A stretch of 64,000 nucleotides of DNA from the NCBI RefSeq assembly GCF_014217835.1, contig NZ_CP055263.1:868001-932000 (forward strand), read 5' to 3'. Positions 1 through 7,957 of this stretch are shown here, piece after piece. A program made the translations under genes and the position numbers. The stretch comes from Metabacillus sp. KUDC1714 (GTDB taxonomy: Bacteria > Bacillota > Bacilli > Bacillales > Bacillaceae). Within the stretch, counting starts at the first letter, position 1. Each line of letters opens with the position of its first letter. The notes beneath the pieces are model-generated. The model saw only the letters and a program-made list of their open reading frames with translations. It ran no database searches and was not told the DNA's origin.

Positions 1-952
1 TTAATGTGGGATAAAGTTCAACTTCCTTCAGGGAGAAGTCTTTTCATTCTCACTGAAGGTTAGTTGACCTTATCGGACATTTACTGGCAGTTTCACTCAT
101 ATCGTGCTTCTATCTATTCTTTCATGTAAAGAATAGGTCAGTATACTGCCAGTTAATGTGGGATAAAGTTCAACTTCCTTCAGGGAGAAGTCTTTTCATT
201 CTCACTGAAGGTTAGTTGACCTTATCGGACATTTACTGGCAGTTTCACTCATATCGTGCTTCTATCTATTCTTTCATGTAAAGAATAGGTCAGTATACTG
301 CCAGTTAATGTGGGATAAAGTTCAACTTCCTTCAGGGAGAAGTCTTTTCATTCTCACTGAAGGTTAGTTGACCTTATCGGACATTTACTGGCAGTTTCAC
401 TCATATCGTGCTTCTATCTATTCTTTCATGTAAAGAATAGGTCAGTATACTGCCAGTTAATGTGGGATAAAGTTCAACTTCCTTCAGGGAGAAGTCTTTT
501 CATTCTCACTGAAGGTTAGTTGACCTTATCGGACATTTACTGGCAGTTTCACTCATATCGTGCTTCTATCTATTCTTTCATGTAAAGAATAGGTCAGTAT
601 ACTGCCAGTTAATGTGGGATAAAGTTCAACTTCCTTCAGGGAGAAGTCTTTTCATTCTCACTGAAGGTTAGTTGACCTTATCGGACATTTACTGGCAGTT
701 TCACCCGTATCGAGCTTCTATCTATTCTTTCATGTAATGAATAGGTCAGTATACTGCCAGTTAATGTGGGATAAAGTTCAACTTCCTTCAGGGAGAAGTC
801 TTTTCATTCTCACTGAAGGTTAGTTGACCTTATCGGACATTTACTGCCAGTTTCACTCATATCGAGCTTCTATCTATTCTCTTATGTAAAGAATAGTAGA
901 ATACTGCCAGTTAATGTGGGGTAAAGTTCAACTTCCTTTAGGAAGAAGTCTT
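1..952 (+). repeat. 152-bp tandem repeat array, six full units plus a partial seventh
   Basis: Units start at 1, 153, 305, 457, 609 and 761, with a partial unit at 911-952. The first four appear identical; units 5, 6 and 7 carry substitutions, and unit 6 is 150 bp. Each unit can form three hairpins: a long one built from GATAA..GTTCAACT and CCTTCAG pairing with CTGAAGG and AGTTGACC..TTATC; a CTATTCTTT/AAAGAATAG stem with a 5-nt loop; and an ACTGGCAGT/ACTGCCAGT pair that encloses the latter. The array starts in phase at base 1, so it probably continues to the left. It ends about 30 bp before the sensor kinase gene. A related pair lies at 41890-42195. Confidence 0.95.
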
Positions 953-984
953 AGAAAGAGCCTAAAAAAAGAAAGGAACTCTTT

Positions 985-2562
985 ATGCAGCGTTTATCCA
1001 TACAAACAAAAATAATGGGTTTAATCTTTTTTATTGTGGGATTTTCCCTTTTTCTCGCTGGCATCGTTATTATAAGCAATTTTATTGATTCTGGAGAAGA
1101 TGACTTAAAGCAACGAGCACTTCTAACTGCTAGAACTGTTGCAGAGGTTCCAGATATCAGTGCGATGATTACCGGTAGTACAAAAGAACGAAGCAAGATT
1201 AATGATCGTGTTGAAACAATGAGAATGATTCATCATGCTGATTATATTGTGGTGATGGACATGAATCATATTCGCTTATCACATCCTGTCCCTCATCTAA
1301 TTGGTCAAAAGTCACAAGGCACTGATGAGGATCCTGCCTTTGCAGAACTTACATATACGACAAAGGCTAAAGGTGAAGCAGGAACTGTCATTCGTGGATT
1401 CGTTCCGATTATTAATAAAGAGCATCACCAGGTTGGCGTCGTATTAGTTGGGTATATGTTACCTACGTTTTTTGAAATCATCTGGAATTTACGAATGGAA
1501 ATCCTGTTAACTGGTGCGATTTCATTATTATTTGGTGGCTGGGGTGCATGGTTACTGGCTTCGCGTATAAAAAAAGAGATGTTTAATCTAGAGCCACATG
1601 AAATAGCGAGATTGGTGGTAGAACGAACAGAGACCTTTAATGCAATGCATGAAGGAATCATTGCAATTGATACAGATGAAAAAATAACTGTTTTTAACGA
1701 TAAAGCGAAAGCAATGATGGGAATAGTAGGTGAGGTAATCGGTAAAAAAATCCATGAGATTATTCCTGATACAAGACTTCCAGAGATCCTACAGTTGCAA
1801 AAGCCGTTTTACAATAGAGAGTTAACTGTTCGTAATTTAAATATTGTTAGTAATCGAATTCCTATTAAAGTAAACGAAAAGACAGTCGGCGCAGTTGCGA
1901 TATTCCAAGACCGTACAGAAGTAAAAAAACTAGCAGAAGAACTTACTGGAGTAAAAGCTTTTGTAAGCGCTCTGAGAGTTCAAAATCACGAGCATATGAA
2001 CAAGCTGCATACGATAGCAGGATTACTACAACTCGATCATAAAAATAGAGCGCTAGAGTATGTCTTTCAAATTACTGAGGAGCATGAAGAGTTAACTCGG
2101 TTTCTATCAAAAAATATCAAGAGTGAAAGTTTGTCTGGTCTCCTGCTAAGTAAGGTAAGTCGTGGGAAGGAGCTAGGAATCACCGTTCATATTGATCGCC
2201 ATAGCCGATTAGAGTCATTTCCACCTTCACTAGACGTTCATGATTTTGTAATCATTTTTGGAAACTTAATCGAAAACGCGTTTGACGCCTTTAAAGATAG
2301 TAATGAAATAGAAAAAGAGATCTATGTGAGCATTGAACAGCAAAAAGAGCTTTTATCCATCCTGATTGAGGATAATGGATCTGGTATTTCAAAGGAAGTA
2401 GAAACCCAAGTTTTTCAAGAAGGATTCACTACAAAGGAAGGCTCTAACCGAGGAATTGGCTTATTTCTAATAAAAGAAATTGTCGCAAAAGCAAATGGTA
2501 CCATTCATATAGAGTCATATCCTGAACGAGGTACCTCCTTTATGATTACCTTTTATATGTAA
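985..2562 (+). CDS. Sensor histidine kinase, DcuS/CitA/MalK family
   Basis: A 525-residue membrane kinase of the family that senses extracellular C4-dicarboxylates or citrate. A first membrane helix (about 9-31) and a second (about 171-191) flank an extracytoplasmic PAS-like sensor domain. A cytoplasmic PAS domain follows (about 213-320), then a SpoOB-type dimerisation segment with the likely phospho-acceptor His in QNHEHMNKLH (about 332-341), and a HATPase domain with N box NLIENAFDAF, D box EDNGSGIS and G box NRGIGLFLIK. The start has a GAAAGGA site. The response regulator follows after 24 bp. B. subtilis has three such systems (CitST, DctSR, MalKR); the signal cannot be assigned here because no transporter lies next to it. 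Confidence 0.88.
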   Translation: MQRLSIQTKIMGLIFFIVGFSLFLAGIVIISNFIDSGEDDLKQRALLTARTVAEVPDISAMITGSTKERSKINDRVETMRMIHHADYIVVMDMNHIRLSHPVPHLIGQKSQGTDEDPAFAELTYTTKAKGEAGTVIRGFVPIINKEHHQVGVVLVGYMLPTFFEIIWNLRMEILLTGAISLLFGGWGAWLLASRIKKEMFNLEPHEIARLVVERTETFNAMHEGIIAIDTDEKITVFNDKAKAMMGIVGEVIGKKIHEIIPDTRLPEILQLQKPFYNRELTVRNLNIVSNRIPIKVNEKTVGAVAIFQDRTEVKKLAEELTGVKAFVSALRVQNHEHMNKLHTIAGLLQLDHKNRALEYVFQITEEHEELTRFLSKNIKSESLSGLLLSKVSRGKELGITVHIDRHSRLESFPPSLDVHDFVIIFGNLIENAFDAFKDSNEIEKEIYVSIEQQKELLSILIEDNGSGISKEVETQVFQEGFTTKEGSNRGIGLFLIKEIVAKANGTIHIESYPERGTSFMITFYM

Positions 2563-2586
2563 GACGATTGTATGGAGGAATGTTAG

Positions 2587-3270
2587 ATGAAAGCTTCAAA
2601 TATTCGCGTTTTACTTATTGAAGATGACCCAATGGTTCAAGAAATTAATAAACAATTTGTTGAGGAAGTTGATGGATTTACTGTTATTGGCACTTCATCT
2701 AATGGCAAAGAAGGCATCGATTTTATTAAAACAGAAAAACCTGATTTAGCTCTAATCGATATTTTCATGCCTAATCAGGATGGTATCACAACGATAAAAC
2801 AAATTCGTTTAGAGGGTTTAGAAACTGATGTAATTGCCATTACGGCTGCTAGTGATATTGAAACAGTTCGGCAGGTATTGCAATTAGGAGCTATTGATTA
2901 CATCATGAAGCCTTTTAAATTCGATCGAATCAAACAGGCACTTACAAACTATCTTAACTATTATTGTAAGCTACAAGAAAAGGAATCGATCACCCAACAA
3001 GAATTGGATCGTCTCCTCTTTCAACCAAAAAAGTTAGAAAATAAACAATTACCTAAAGGACTCAATGCTCTGACCCTTGAGAAAATAATCAATCATTTAC
3101 AAGAACAAAATCAAGCTATTTCTGCTGAAGAAGTTGCGGAAGGCATTGGAATAGCCCGTGTGACCGCTAGACGCTACCTTGAATATATGGAACAATCTGG
3201 CACTGTAAAGATTCATATTGAGTATGGTGGAATTGGACGTCCTATTAATAGGTATTTGATTATTACCTAA
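2587..3270 (+). CDS. Response regulator, CitT/DctR/MalR family
   Basis: A 227-residue partner of the preceding kinase. The receiver domain has the acidic pair in IEDDP (11-15), the phospho-acceptor Asp58 in LALIDIFMP and the Lys of IMKPF near 108. The C-terminal third holds a helix-turn-helix (EEVAEGIGIARVTARRYLEY) and ends in the GGIGRP segment common in CitT/MalR-type regulators. The start follows a GGAGG site. These regulators usually activate a dicarboxylate or citrate transporter gene; none is in the window next to this pair, so the target is remote or absent. Confidence 0.88.
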   Translation: MKASNIRVLLIEDDPMVQEINKQFVEEVDGFTVIGTSSNGKEGIDFIKTEKPDLALIDIFMPNQDGITTIKQIRLEGLETDVIAITAASDIETVRQVLQLGAIDYIMKPFKFDRIKQALTNYLNYYCKLQEKESITQQELDRLLFQPKKLENKQLPKGLNALTLEKIINHLQEQNQAISAEEVAEGIGIARVTARRYLEYMEQSGTVKIHIEYGGIGRPINRYLIIT

Positions 3271-3274
3271 GAAA

Positions 3275-3319
3275 AGCGTAAGCGCCTTGATCAGACCCGA
3301 GGTTCTAGGCGCTTACGCT
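3275..3319. repeat. Short inverted-repeat element with AAGCGCC arms
   Basis: A perfect 13-bp inverted repeat, AGCGTAAGCGCCT at 3275-3287 and its complement at 3307-3319, encloses a 19-nt loop just after the response regulator stop codon. The arm sequence is typical of short repeated palindromes dispersed in Bacillus genomes. Decayed relatives may be at about 14063-14106 and 24120-24145. It could serve as a transcript 3' end, though no T run follows. Confidence 0.6.
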
Positions 3320-3372
3320 AGCCACCAAAACTCAGTAAGAAAATTTATAAATTCTGATACTATAAATAGAAT

Positions 3373-3407
3373 AGGATTGTTAAAGGAACAGATCCTTTAA
3401 CAATCCT
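3373..3407. terminator. Hairpin between convergent genes
   Basis: A 15-bp perfect stem (AGGATTGTTAAAGGA and its complement) with a 5-nt loop lies just past the stop codon of the minus-strand methyltransferase. T tracts are short on both sides, so terminator function is likely but not certain. Confidence 0.6.
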
Positions 3408-3412
3408 CACTT

Positions 3413-4303
3413 TTATTGCTTAGAAAAATGAATCGTTACCCACTCATTCGTCTGTGCTTTTTCATGAATTGAAAAACCACCTGCTTGGAAATCCGCTATC
3501 AGCTGGTCAATATGCCATTCCACTAAACCAGAGATGATAAAATTATTGCTGTTTTTTAATAGATCATGTTTTTTCAAGATACTCATTGTCTCATTTGCAC
3601 CAATATTGATTAAAATTAGATCATATACATCCTCAATAGTGTAGTCCCCTGTAATTAAATCAGCTTGTACTACCTTAAGGTCATTGTTTAGATTATTCAG
3701 TTCGGCATTATGATAAAGCTCTCTTGCAACTTCTTCATAATCAACAGCAATAACCTTTTTTGCACCTTTCAGAGATGCTGCTATTGTAAGCATACCAGAA
3801 CCAGTTCCTAAGTCCAGAACGCTTTTCCCTGTAAGGTCTTTATCTAAGATCATTCGTAAACAACCTTGGGTTGTTTCATGGAGTCCAGTTCCAAATGCAG
3901 CTAATGGGTCAAATTTAAGAACGTTTCTATCATGATATTGTTCTTTGGAATTGGGATACGAAATAACCCACCCATTTCCTAAATCTACGTCTTCAAATTC
4001 ATATGATTGCTCCCAATTGGCTTCTTCATGTGAGGAATAGCTTATATCTTTCCTTGATATAGAAAGAGTCGTTTCTAGTAAGGAATAATACGCTTCTGGT
4101 AGATTCTTCACTTCCATATCACTTGCGTAAATTTTCAAATCAACTTGCTGGTCTTCCCTTTCTTCATATCCGTATCCATTTTGGACTTTGATGATTTCAA
4201 TCGGGGATTCATAGTACAAGTTATAAATTCCTGTTGCATTTAACGTGTCTGTGTATTGGTCAATTTCTTTATAAGGTATATTTATTGTAAATTCGTGTAA
4301 CAT
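3413..4303 (-). CDS. PrmA-like SAM-dependent methyltransferase
   Basis: A 296-residue protein related to ribosomal protein L11 methyltransferase. The N-terminal half resembles the PrmA substrate-recognition region. FDPLAAFGTGLHETT (131-145) matches the PrmA signature of the form DPGxAFGTGxHxTT. The SAM-binding motif I is VLDLGTGSGM (162-171), followed by the acidic VDY at 187-189. The usual catalytic-side ANIL segment reads LINIGANE here, so substrate preference may differ. In Bacillus the orthodox prmA lies in the dnaK-dnaJ operon, so this stand-alone copy is probably a paralogue. It is not flanked by ribosomal genes. Confidence 0.75.
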   Translation of the reverse strand: MLHEFTINIPYKEIDQYTDTLNATGIYNLYYESPIEIIKVQNGYGYEEREDQQVDLKIYASDMEVKNLPEAYYSLLETTLSISRKDISYSSHEEANWEQSYEFEDVDLGNGWVISYPNSKEQYHDRNVLKFDPLAAFGTGLHETTQGCLRMILDKDLTGKSVLDLGTGSGMLTIAASLKGAKKVIAVDYEEVARELYHNAELNNLNNDLKVVQADLITGDYTIEDVYDLILINIGANETMSILKKHDLLKNSNNFIISGLVEWHIDQLIADFQAGGFSIHEKAQTNEWVTIHFSKQ

Positions 4304-4520
4304 GGATCGATTCCTCTCTTTTTGTGTGAACTACATAATTGGCTACATTTTGTCCTATCACAGTTTAATATAGATTGAATTAGGATAGCAAATTGTTTTT
4401 CATTTCTAAGTAAGATAAATTGGATTTAATAGCTTCTCTAGATAGGGTGTTTTTCTACAATTTATATCTTAGGAGCCATCTATCCCAATATTTCACTCTT
4501 TTCCTCCTATTTTTTTCAAT

Positions 4521-4565
4521 AAAAAGAGGGTAATTCAATTGATCTACACCAATTGAATTACCCTC
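4521..4565 (-). terminator. Intrinsic terminator of the AKR-SDR operon
   Basis: A perfect 16-bp stem (4526-4541 with 4550-4565, loop of 8) is followed on the minus strand by TTTTTATT. It lies just downstream of the SDR stop codon. Confidence 0.9.
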
Positions 4566-4574
4566 AAAATAAAC

Positions 4575-5426
4575 TTAATTCTTAACCTTCACATATTCTC
4601 TCCAACTATGCATAGGTTGCCAATTTAATAGCTTCTTTGCCTTTTCATTAGAAAATAATGTTTCGTATGCTTCCAATTTCTTACGAATTTCAGTAGTTGG
4701 ATAGATTGTCTCTACTAGGTGCTTACTTTCAATATCCATGCTTGTGTCATCTGCTGCGATATTTAGTGCAACAGAGCCAAGACCATCCGTTTCAACTGCT
4801 AGTCGATAGGCCACTGCGGCATCTCTTGTATCAATATAGCTCCACATGATCACTTTCCGCTGTTCAGGGTCATTTATAAATCCTGGAAAATTTCCATACA
4901 TATTTGGGGCAATCACATTTCCTAATCTCATGGATACAACCTGCATTCCAGTTCGTCGATGAATCATATCTGCTGTTTGTTCATTGACGATTTTAGATAA
5001 CCCATAGCTATCCTCTGGTAATTGTGGGTGCTCTTCGTCGAGTGGAGCATATTGCGGAGACAGCTCATTAACCGCAAATACTATTCCATATGAAGACTCA
5101 CTTGACGATATGACTGCTTTTTTAATACCAAGTGTTCCCGCAGCTTCTAATATATTGTATGTAGACATGACATTATTTTTAAAGGTAACTTCATTTGGAT
5201 GTGAATACGCAACTGGAATGGCAGCAAGATGTACGACCGCATCTGCTCCAGCAAGCACCCCGTAAACTTCACCTAAGTTTTGTAAATCGGTTATAATAGT
5301 TTTACAAAGTGGAGCAATTGGATGCTTCACATCTGCATTAACTACTTCATATCCACTATCAAGAAATTCCTTAATTACCCAGTGACCAAGAAGGCCACTT
5401 CCGCCAGTAACGACTATTTTTTTCAA
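4575..5426 (-). CDS. NAD-dependent epimerase/dehydratase, extended SDR family
   Basis: A 283-residue Rossmann-fold enzyme. The dinucleotide-binding motif TGGSGLLG is at residues 7-14, an Asp in NADVKHP near 32 suggests NAD(H) preference, and the catalytic triad is visible as SSSESSYG (108-114) and YGLSK (Tyr141, Lys145). This is the nucleotide-sugar epimerase/dehydratase fold, but the substrate cannot be read from the sequence. It is the second gene of an operon with the aldo/keto reductase, 13 bp upstream, and both lie divergent to an HxlR-type regulator, which suggests a regulated oxidoreductase pair, possibly for aldehyde or sugar metabolism. Confidence 0.85.
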   Translation of the reverse strand: MKKIVVTGGSGLLGHWVIKEFLDSGYEVVNADVKHPIAPLCKTIITDLQNLGEVYGVLAGADAVVHLAAIPVAYSHPNEVTFKNNVMSTYNILEAAGTLGIKKAVISSSESSYGIVFAVNELSPQYAPLDEEHPQLPEDSYGLSKIVNEQTADMIHRRTGMQVVSMRLGNVIAPNMYGNFPGFINDPEQRKVIMWSYIDTRDAAVAYRLAVETDGLGSVALNIAADDTSMDIESKHLVETIYPTTEIRKKLEAYETLFSNEKAKKLLNWQPMHSWREYVKVKN

Positions 5427-5439
5427 ATAATTCTCTCCC

Positions 5440-6387
5440 TTACTGTAAAATTTCTTCTACTTGTGAAATGACATCGCTCGTTAATGTCACACCCACACCT
5501 TTAACATTTTCAATTATTTGTTCAGGTTTTGTCGCACCAACTAATGTACTTGCCACACCAGGTTGACGCAAAATCCAAGCAATGGCTAATTGAGATAAAC
5601 TAATATCAAGTTCATTCGCAATTCCACTTAATTTTTCAACCTTTAACAGGATTTCATCATTTAAGAATTGACCCATATGCATGTTCGCTTTCGGATCTGT
5701 TGCACGACTTCCTTCTGGCGCACGATTGCTTACGCTATATTTCCCAGTTAACACTCCTTGTGCTAATGGTGAAAAGACAATTTGACTTATTCCATGCTGC
5801 TCACTTACTGGTAGTACTTCTTTTTCAATATAACGATGAAACATATTATAGTTTGATTGATTAACAATTATCCTATCTAATAGATACTTATCTGATGTAC
5901 CGATTGCTTCTTGAATTTGTTGTGCCGACCATTCACTTACCCCAGCATATAAAATCTTACCTTGACGGATCAGATCATCAATTGTTCTTAAGGTTTCATC
6001 AACTGGTGTTTCTGGATCATAGCGATGACAGTAATAAATATCTACATAATCAGTTTTCAACCGTTTTAAACTAGCATGAAGCTGTTCAAAAACATGTTTT
6101 CTCGAAAGGCCTCGATCATTTGGTCCATCTCCCATTTGTCCAAACACTTTTGTTGCTAGCACATAAGAATCGCGATTATATTTGCTAAGAGCTTCACCGA
6201 CTACTTTTTCTGATTCACCTCTTGCATATACATTTGCTGTATCAAATGAATTCACCCCAAGGTCGTAAGCGGTTTCAATTGTTTGAATCGCTTTATCCTT
6301 TTCAGTAGAAGCTCCAAATGTTAACCAACTCCCTAAGCTTACCTCACTGACCTTTAACCCTGATCCTCCTACACGTCTGTATTTCAT
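5440..6387 (-). CDS. Aldo/keto reductase
   Basis: A 315-residue (alpha/beta)8 NAD(P)H-dependent oxidoreductase, close to the YhdN/IolS/potassium-channel-beta group. The catalytic tetrad is present: Asp49 and Tyr54 in FDTANVYARGESE, Lys80 in LATKVFG and His121 in YYCHRYDPETP. The C-terminal cofactor segment includes VGATKPEQI. It is the first gene of a two-gene operon with the SDR protein. A catabolite-responsive-element-like site lies about 55 bp upstream. Substrate is unknown; the HxlR-type divergent regulator would fit induction by a reactive electrophile. Confidence 0.9.
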   Translation of the reverse strand: MKYRRVGGSGLKVSEVSLGSWLTFGASTEKDKAIQTIETAYDLGVNSFDTANVYARGESEKVVGEALSKYNRDSYVLATKVFGQMGDGPNDRGLSRKHVFEQLHASLKRLKTDYVDIYYCHRYDPETPVDETLRTIDDLIRQGKILYAGVSEWSAQQIQEAIGTSDKYLLDRIIVNQSNYNMFHRYIEKEVLPVSEQHGISQIVFSPLAQGVLTGKYSVSNRAPEGSRATDPKANMHMGQFLNDEILLKVEKLSGIANELDISLSQLAIAWILRQPGVASTLVGATKPEQIIENVKGVGVTLTSDVISQVEEILQ

Positions 6388-6440
6388 GTTCCCATCTCCC
6401 CTTTCTAAAGAAAAAGCTATAACAATTGGTGTTTCCTTAT

Positions 6441-6454
6441 CGATAACGGTTACA
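6441..6454 (-). promoter_or_regulatory. Possible CcpA cre site upstream of the aldo/keto reductase
   Basis: Read on the minus strand, TGTAACCGTTATCG matches the cre consensus TGWAANCGNTNWCA at 13 of 14 positions (the last base differs). It lies 54 bp from the reductase start codon. Sequence match only. Confidence 0.45.
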
Positions 6455-6564
6455 CTTTTTTGTTTCTACCTACGGATAAATCTTTCTTCACTAGAATTAT
6501 AAATTTTTTGAATAGTGTATACAAGTACTGAAATATTATTGATATAATAAAAATTATGTAATCT

Positions 6565-6581
6565 ACTATAAAATTTATAGT
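6565..6581 (+). promoter_or_regulatory. Palindromic operator candidate for the HxlR regulator
   Basis: ACTATAAA-A-TTTATAGT is a perfect 8-bp inverted repeat around one base, ending 7 bp before the AAGGAGG site of the HxlR gene. Its position between divergent genes fits autoregulation and control of the reductase operon. Confidence 0.45.
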
Positions 6582-6599
6582 TACTACAAGGAGGATACT

Positions 6600-6917
6600 A
6601 TGGAGAAATTGGATGGCATACTAATTGAATGCTCAATCGAAAAAGCACTTGATATTATTGGTGGGAAATGGTCTTTTCTTGTGATTAAAGAACTCTTTGA
6701 TGGGACAAGACGTTTCGGAGAATTACAGCGTTCAATTCCCAAAATAAGTCCAAAAGCGCTAACCGATACTCTCCGTCATTTAGAAAGTCATGGAGTATTA
6801 ACTCGCGAAACCTTTGCAACAGTCCCAGTTACAGTTGAATATACATTAACTGAAAAGGGGCACTCACTTAATAAGTTGTTGAAGGAAATGAAAAAATGGG
6901 GTGCTCAGTGGGGATGA
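6600..6917 (+). CDS. HxlR-family transcriptional regulator
   Basis: A 105-residue winged-helix protein. The segment CSIEKALDIIGGKWSFLVIK (residues 11-30) is the family signature, including Cys11 near the N-terminus, which in some members (HypR, YodB type) is the redox- or electrophile-sensing residue. The wing follows in the VTVEYTLTEKG region. The start has a strong AAGGAGG site. It is divergent from the aldo/keto reductase and SDR genes and likely controls them; this is inferred from layout. No second cysteine is present, so any thiol switch would work through Cys11 alone or between subunits. Confidence 0.85.
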   Translation: MEKLDGILIECSIEKALDIIGGKWSFLVIKELFDGTRRFGELQRSIPKISPKALTDTLRHLESHGVLTRETFATVPVTVEYTLTEKGHSLNKLLKEMKKWGAQWG

Positions 6918-6959
6918 GTTAGCATTCTCTTCTTGCATTGTATCATTTGAAACTATCTT

Positions 6960-6992
6960 GAGTGAACTTCAATTTCTTTTTGAAGTTCACTC
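6960..6992. terminator. Hairpin between convergent genes
   Basis: A perfect 12-bp stem (GAGTGAACTTCA and its complement) with a 9-nt loop separates the HxlR gene from a small minus-strand ORF. The T tract is weak on both strands. Confidence 0.5.
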
Positions 6993-7004
6993 AATTCTAA
7001 GCCT

Positions 7005-7097
7005 TTATTTACCACCTTGATTAGGTATCGGTACTCTTTCAATTTCTTCTCTATCTTTCACATCATTTCGATCCTCAGTTCTCAAATTTTGGTTCAT
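7005..7097 (-). CDS. Possible 30-residue hydrophilic peptide
   Basis: A short reading frame, starting MNQNLRTEDRNDV and ending IPNQGGK, preceded by AGAGGGA at good spacing and followed by the hairpin at 6960-6992. It is rich in charged residues with no membrane segment. I do not recognise it. The support is the ribosome-binding site and the downstream hairpin; conservation in relatives would decide whether it is translated. Confidence 0.35.
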   Translation of the reverse strand: MNQNLRTEDRNDVKDREEIERVPIPNQGGK

Positions 7098-7270
7098 TCC
7101 CTCTGGATATGCCCCGACAACTTTATAATCACTTGATGAAAAAAGTCGTTTATGCCCTGTTCCTGCAGGTAAAATCCCCACATCTCCTTATTGAGTTTCC
7201 TTCCCTTTCTCTAGTTATTTTCTCACACTCGACAAATCCAACAAAATCCGGATTGTTCACTCCTAAAATG

Positions 7271-7286
7271 TGTGACTTATATCACA
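7271..7286 (+). promoter_or_regulatory. FNR box of the ba3 oxidase operon
   Basis: TGTGA-CTTATA-TCACA is a perfect match to the Bacillus Fnr consensus TGTGA-N6-TCACA. A possible -10 hexamer (TAATCT, 7308-7313) lies where a start site would place the box centre at about -41.5, the classic position for activation. The fnr gene itself is in this window at 9885-10607. Confidence 0.7.
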
Positions 7287-7343
7287 TCTAAAATAATACA
7301 AAACCATTAATCTAACATTAAAGCTAAGCTGAGGGGGATTTTC

Positions 7344-7469
7344 ATGAGCAAAAAAATCAAACATGAAGACAATAACGAATTAAAAGGAACGTTGATAAGC
7401 GTTTTTTCCATTGGACTAATCATAATGGTGATGTGGTTTAGTGTTTATTTCTTTTACCTTTCACGTTAA
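7344..7469 (+). CDS. ba3-type cytochrome oxidase small subunit (CoxIIa-like)
   Basis: A 41-residue single-helix protein beginning MSKKIKHEDNNELKG, with a hydrophobic span at about 16-38 (LISVFSIGLIIMVMWFSV and on) and a short C-terminal end. Size, topology and position directly before subunit II match subunit IIa of ba3-type oxidases, which supplies the helix missing from the short subunit II. A GAGGGGG site precedes the ATG. It is first in the operon, 17 bp before subunit II. Confidence 0.75.
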   Translation: MSKKIKHEDNNELKGTLISVFSIGLIIMVMWFSVYFFYLSR

Positions 7470-7486
7470 TTTAGGGGGTTTGACTT

Positions 7487-7957
7487 ATGCATATTCATAA
7501 ATATGAGAAGATTTGGCTTGGATTTGGAATTTTTTCATTGGTTTTATTTTTAAGCATTATTGGTGTAACAGCCTTTGCATTTAATCACCATCCAGCAGGT
7601 GGCATGGAGACAATTGATCCAGAAAAGCTAGAGCAAACTGCACCATTTGATCATCCTGGTGTCCATCAAATCGATGAGGACACGTATGAAGTGGTGATTG
7701 TTGCCAAAACATTCGGCTATGATCCTCCAGAAATAAAGGTTCCAGCTGGAAAAAAGATTATTTTTAAGGTTGCTAGTGCTGATGTAAGTCATAGCTTTTC
7801 GATTGTCAATACAAATGTAAACATGATGGTGATTCCTGGTCAGATTAATACAAAAGAATATACTTTTGATAAGCCCGGGCAATATTTAGTGATTTGTAAT
7901 GAGTATTGTGGAACAGGGCATCACTTTATGAAAACGTCAATCGAGGTGATTGAGTAA
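7487..7957 (+). CDS. Cytochrome c oxidase subunit II, ba3 type
   Basis: A 156-residue electron-entry subunit with one N-terminal membrane helix (about 10-33) and an extracellular cupredoxin domain holding the binuclear CuA centre. The ligands are His102 (DVSHSF) and Cys137, Glu139, Cys141, His145 and Met148 in CNEYCGTGHHFM. The single helix and short length separate it from the two-helix subunit II of caa3 enzymes. The stop codon overlaps the start of subunit I (TAATG). The Fnr box upstream suggests induction when oxygen is low, where a high-affinity oxidase is useful. Confidence 0.93.
   Translation: MHIHKYEKIWLGFGIFSLVLFLSIIGVTAFAFNHHPAGGMETIDPEKLEQTAPFDHPGVHQIDEDTYEVVIVAKTFGYDPPEIKVPAGKKIIFKVASADVSHSFSIVNTNVNMMVIPGQINTKEYTFDKPGQYLVICNEYCGTGHHFMKTSIEVIE

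Noticed and set aside
1..952. Array considered as CRISPR
   Set aside because: Units are 152 bp and contiguous with no unique spacers between repeats, and no cas genes are present.
7109..7291. 60-residue open frame before the oxidase operon
   Set aside because: No ribosome-binding site, unusual composition and overlap with the Fnr box and promoter region.
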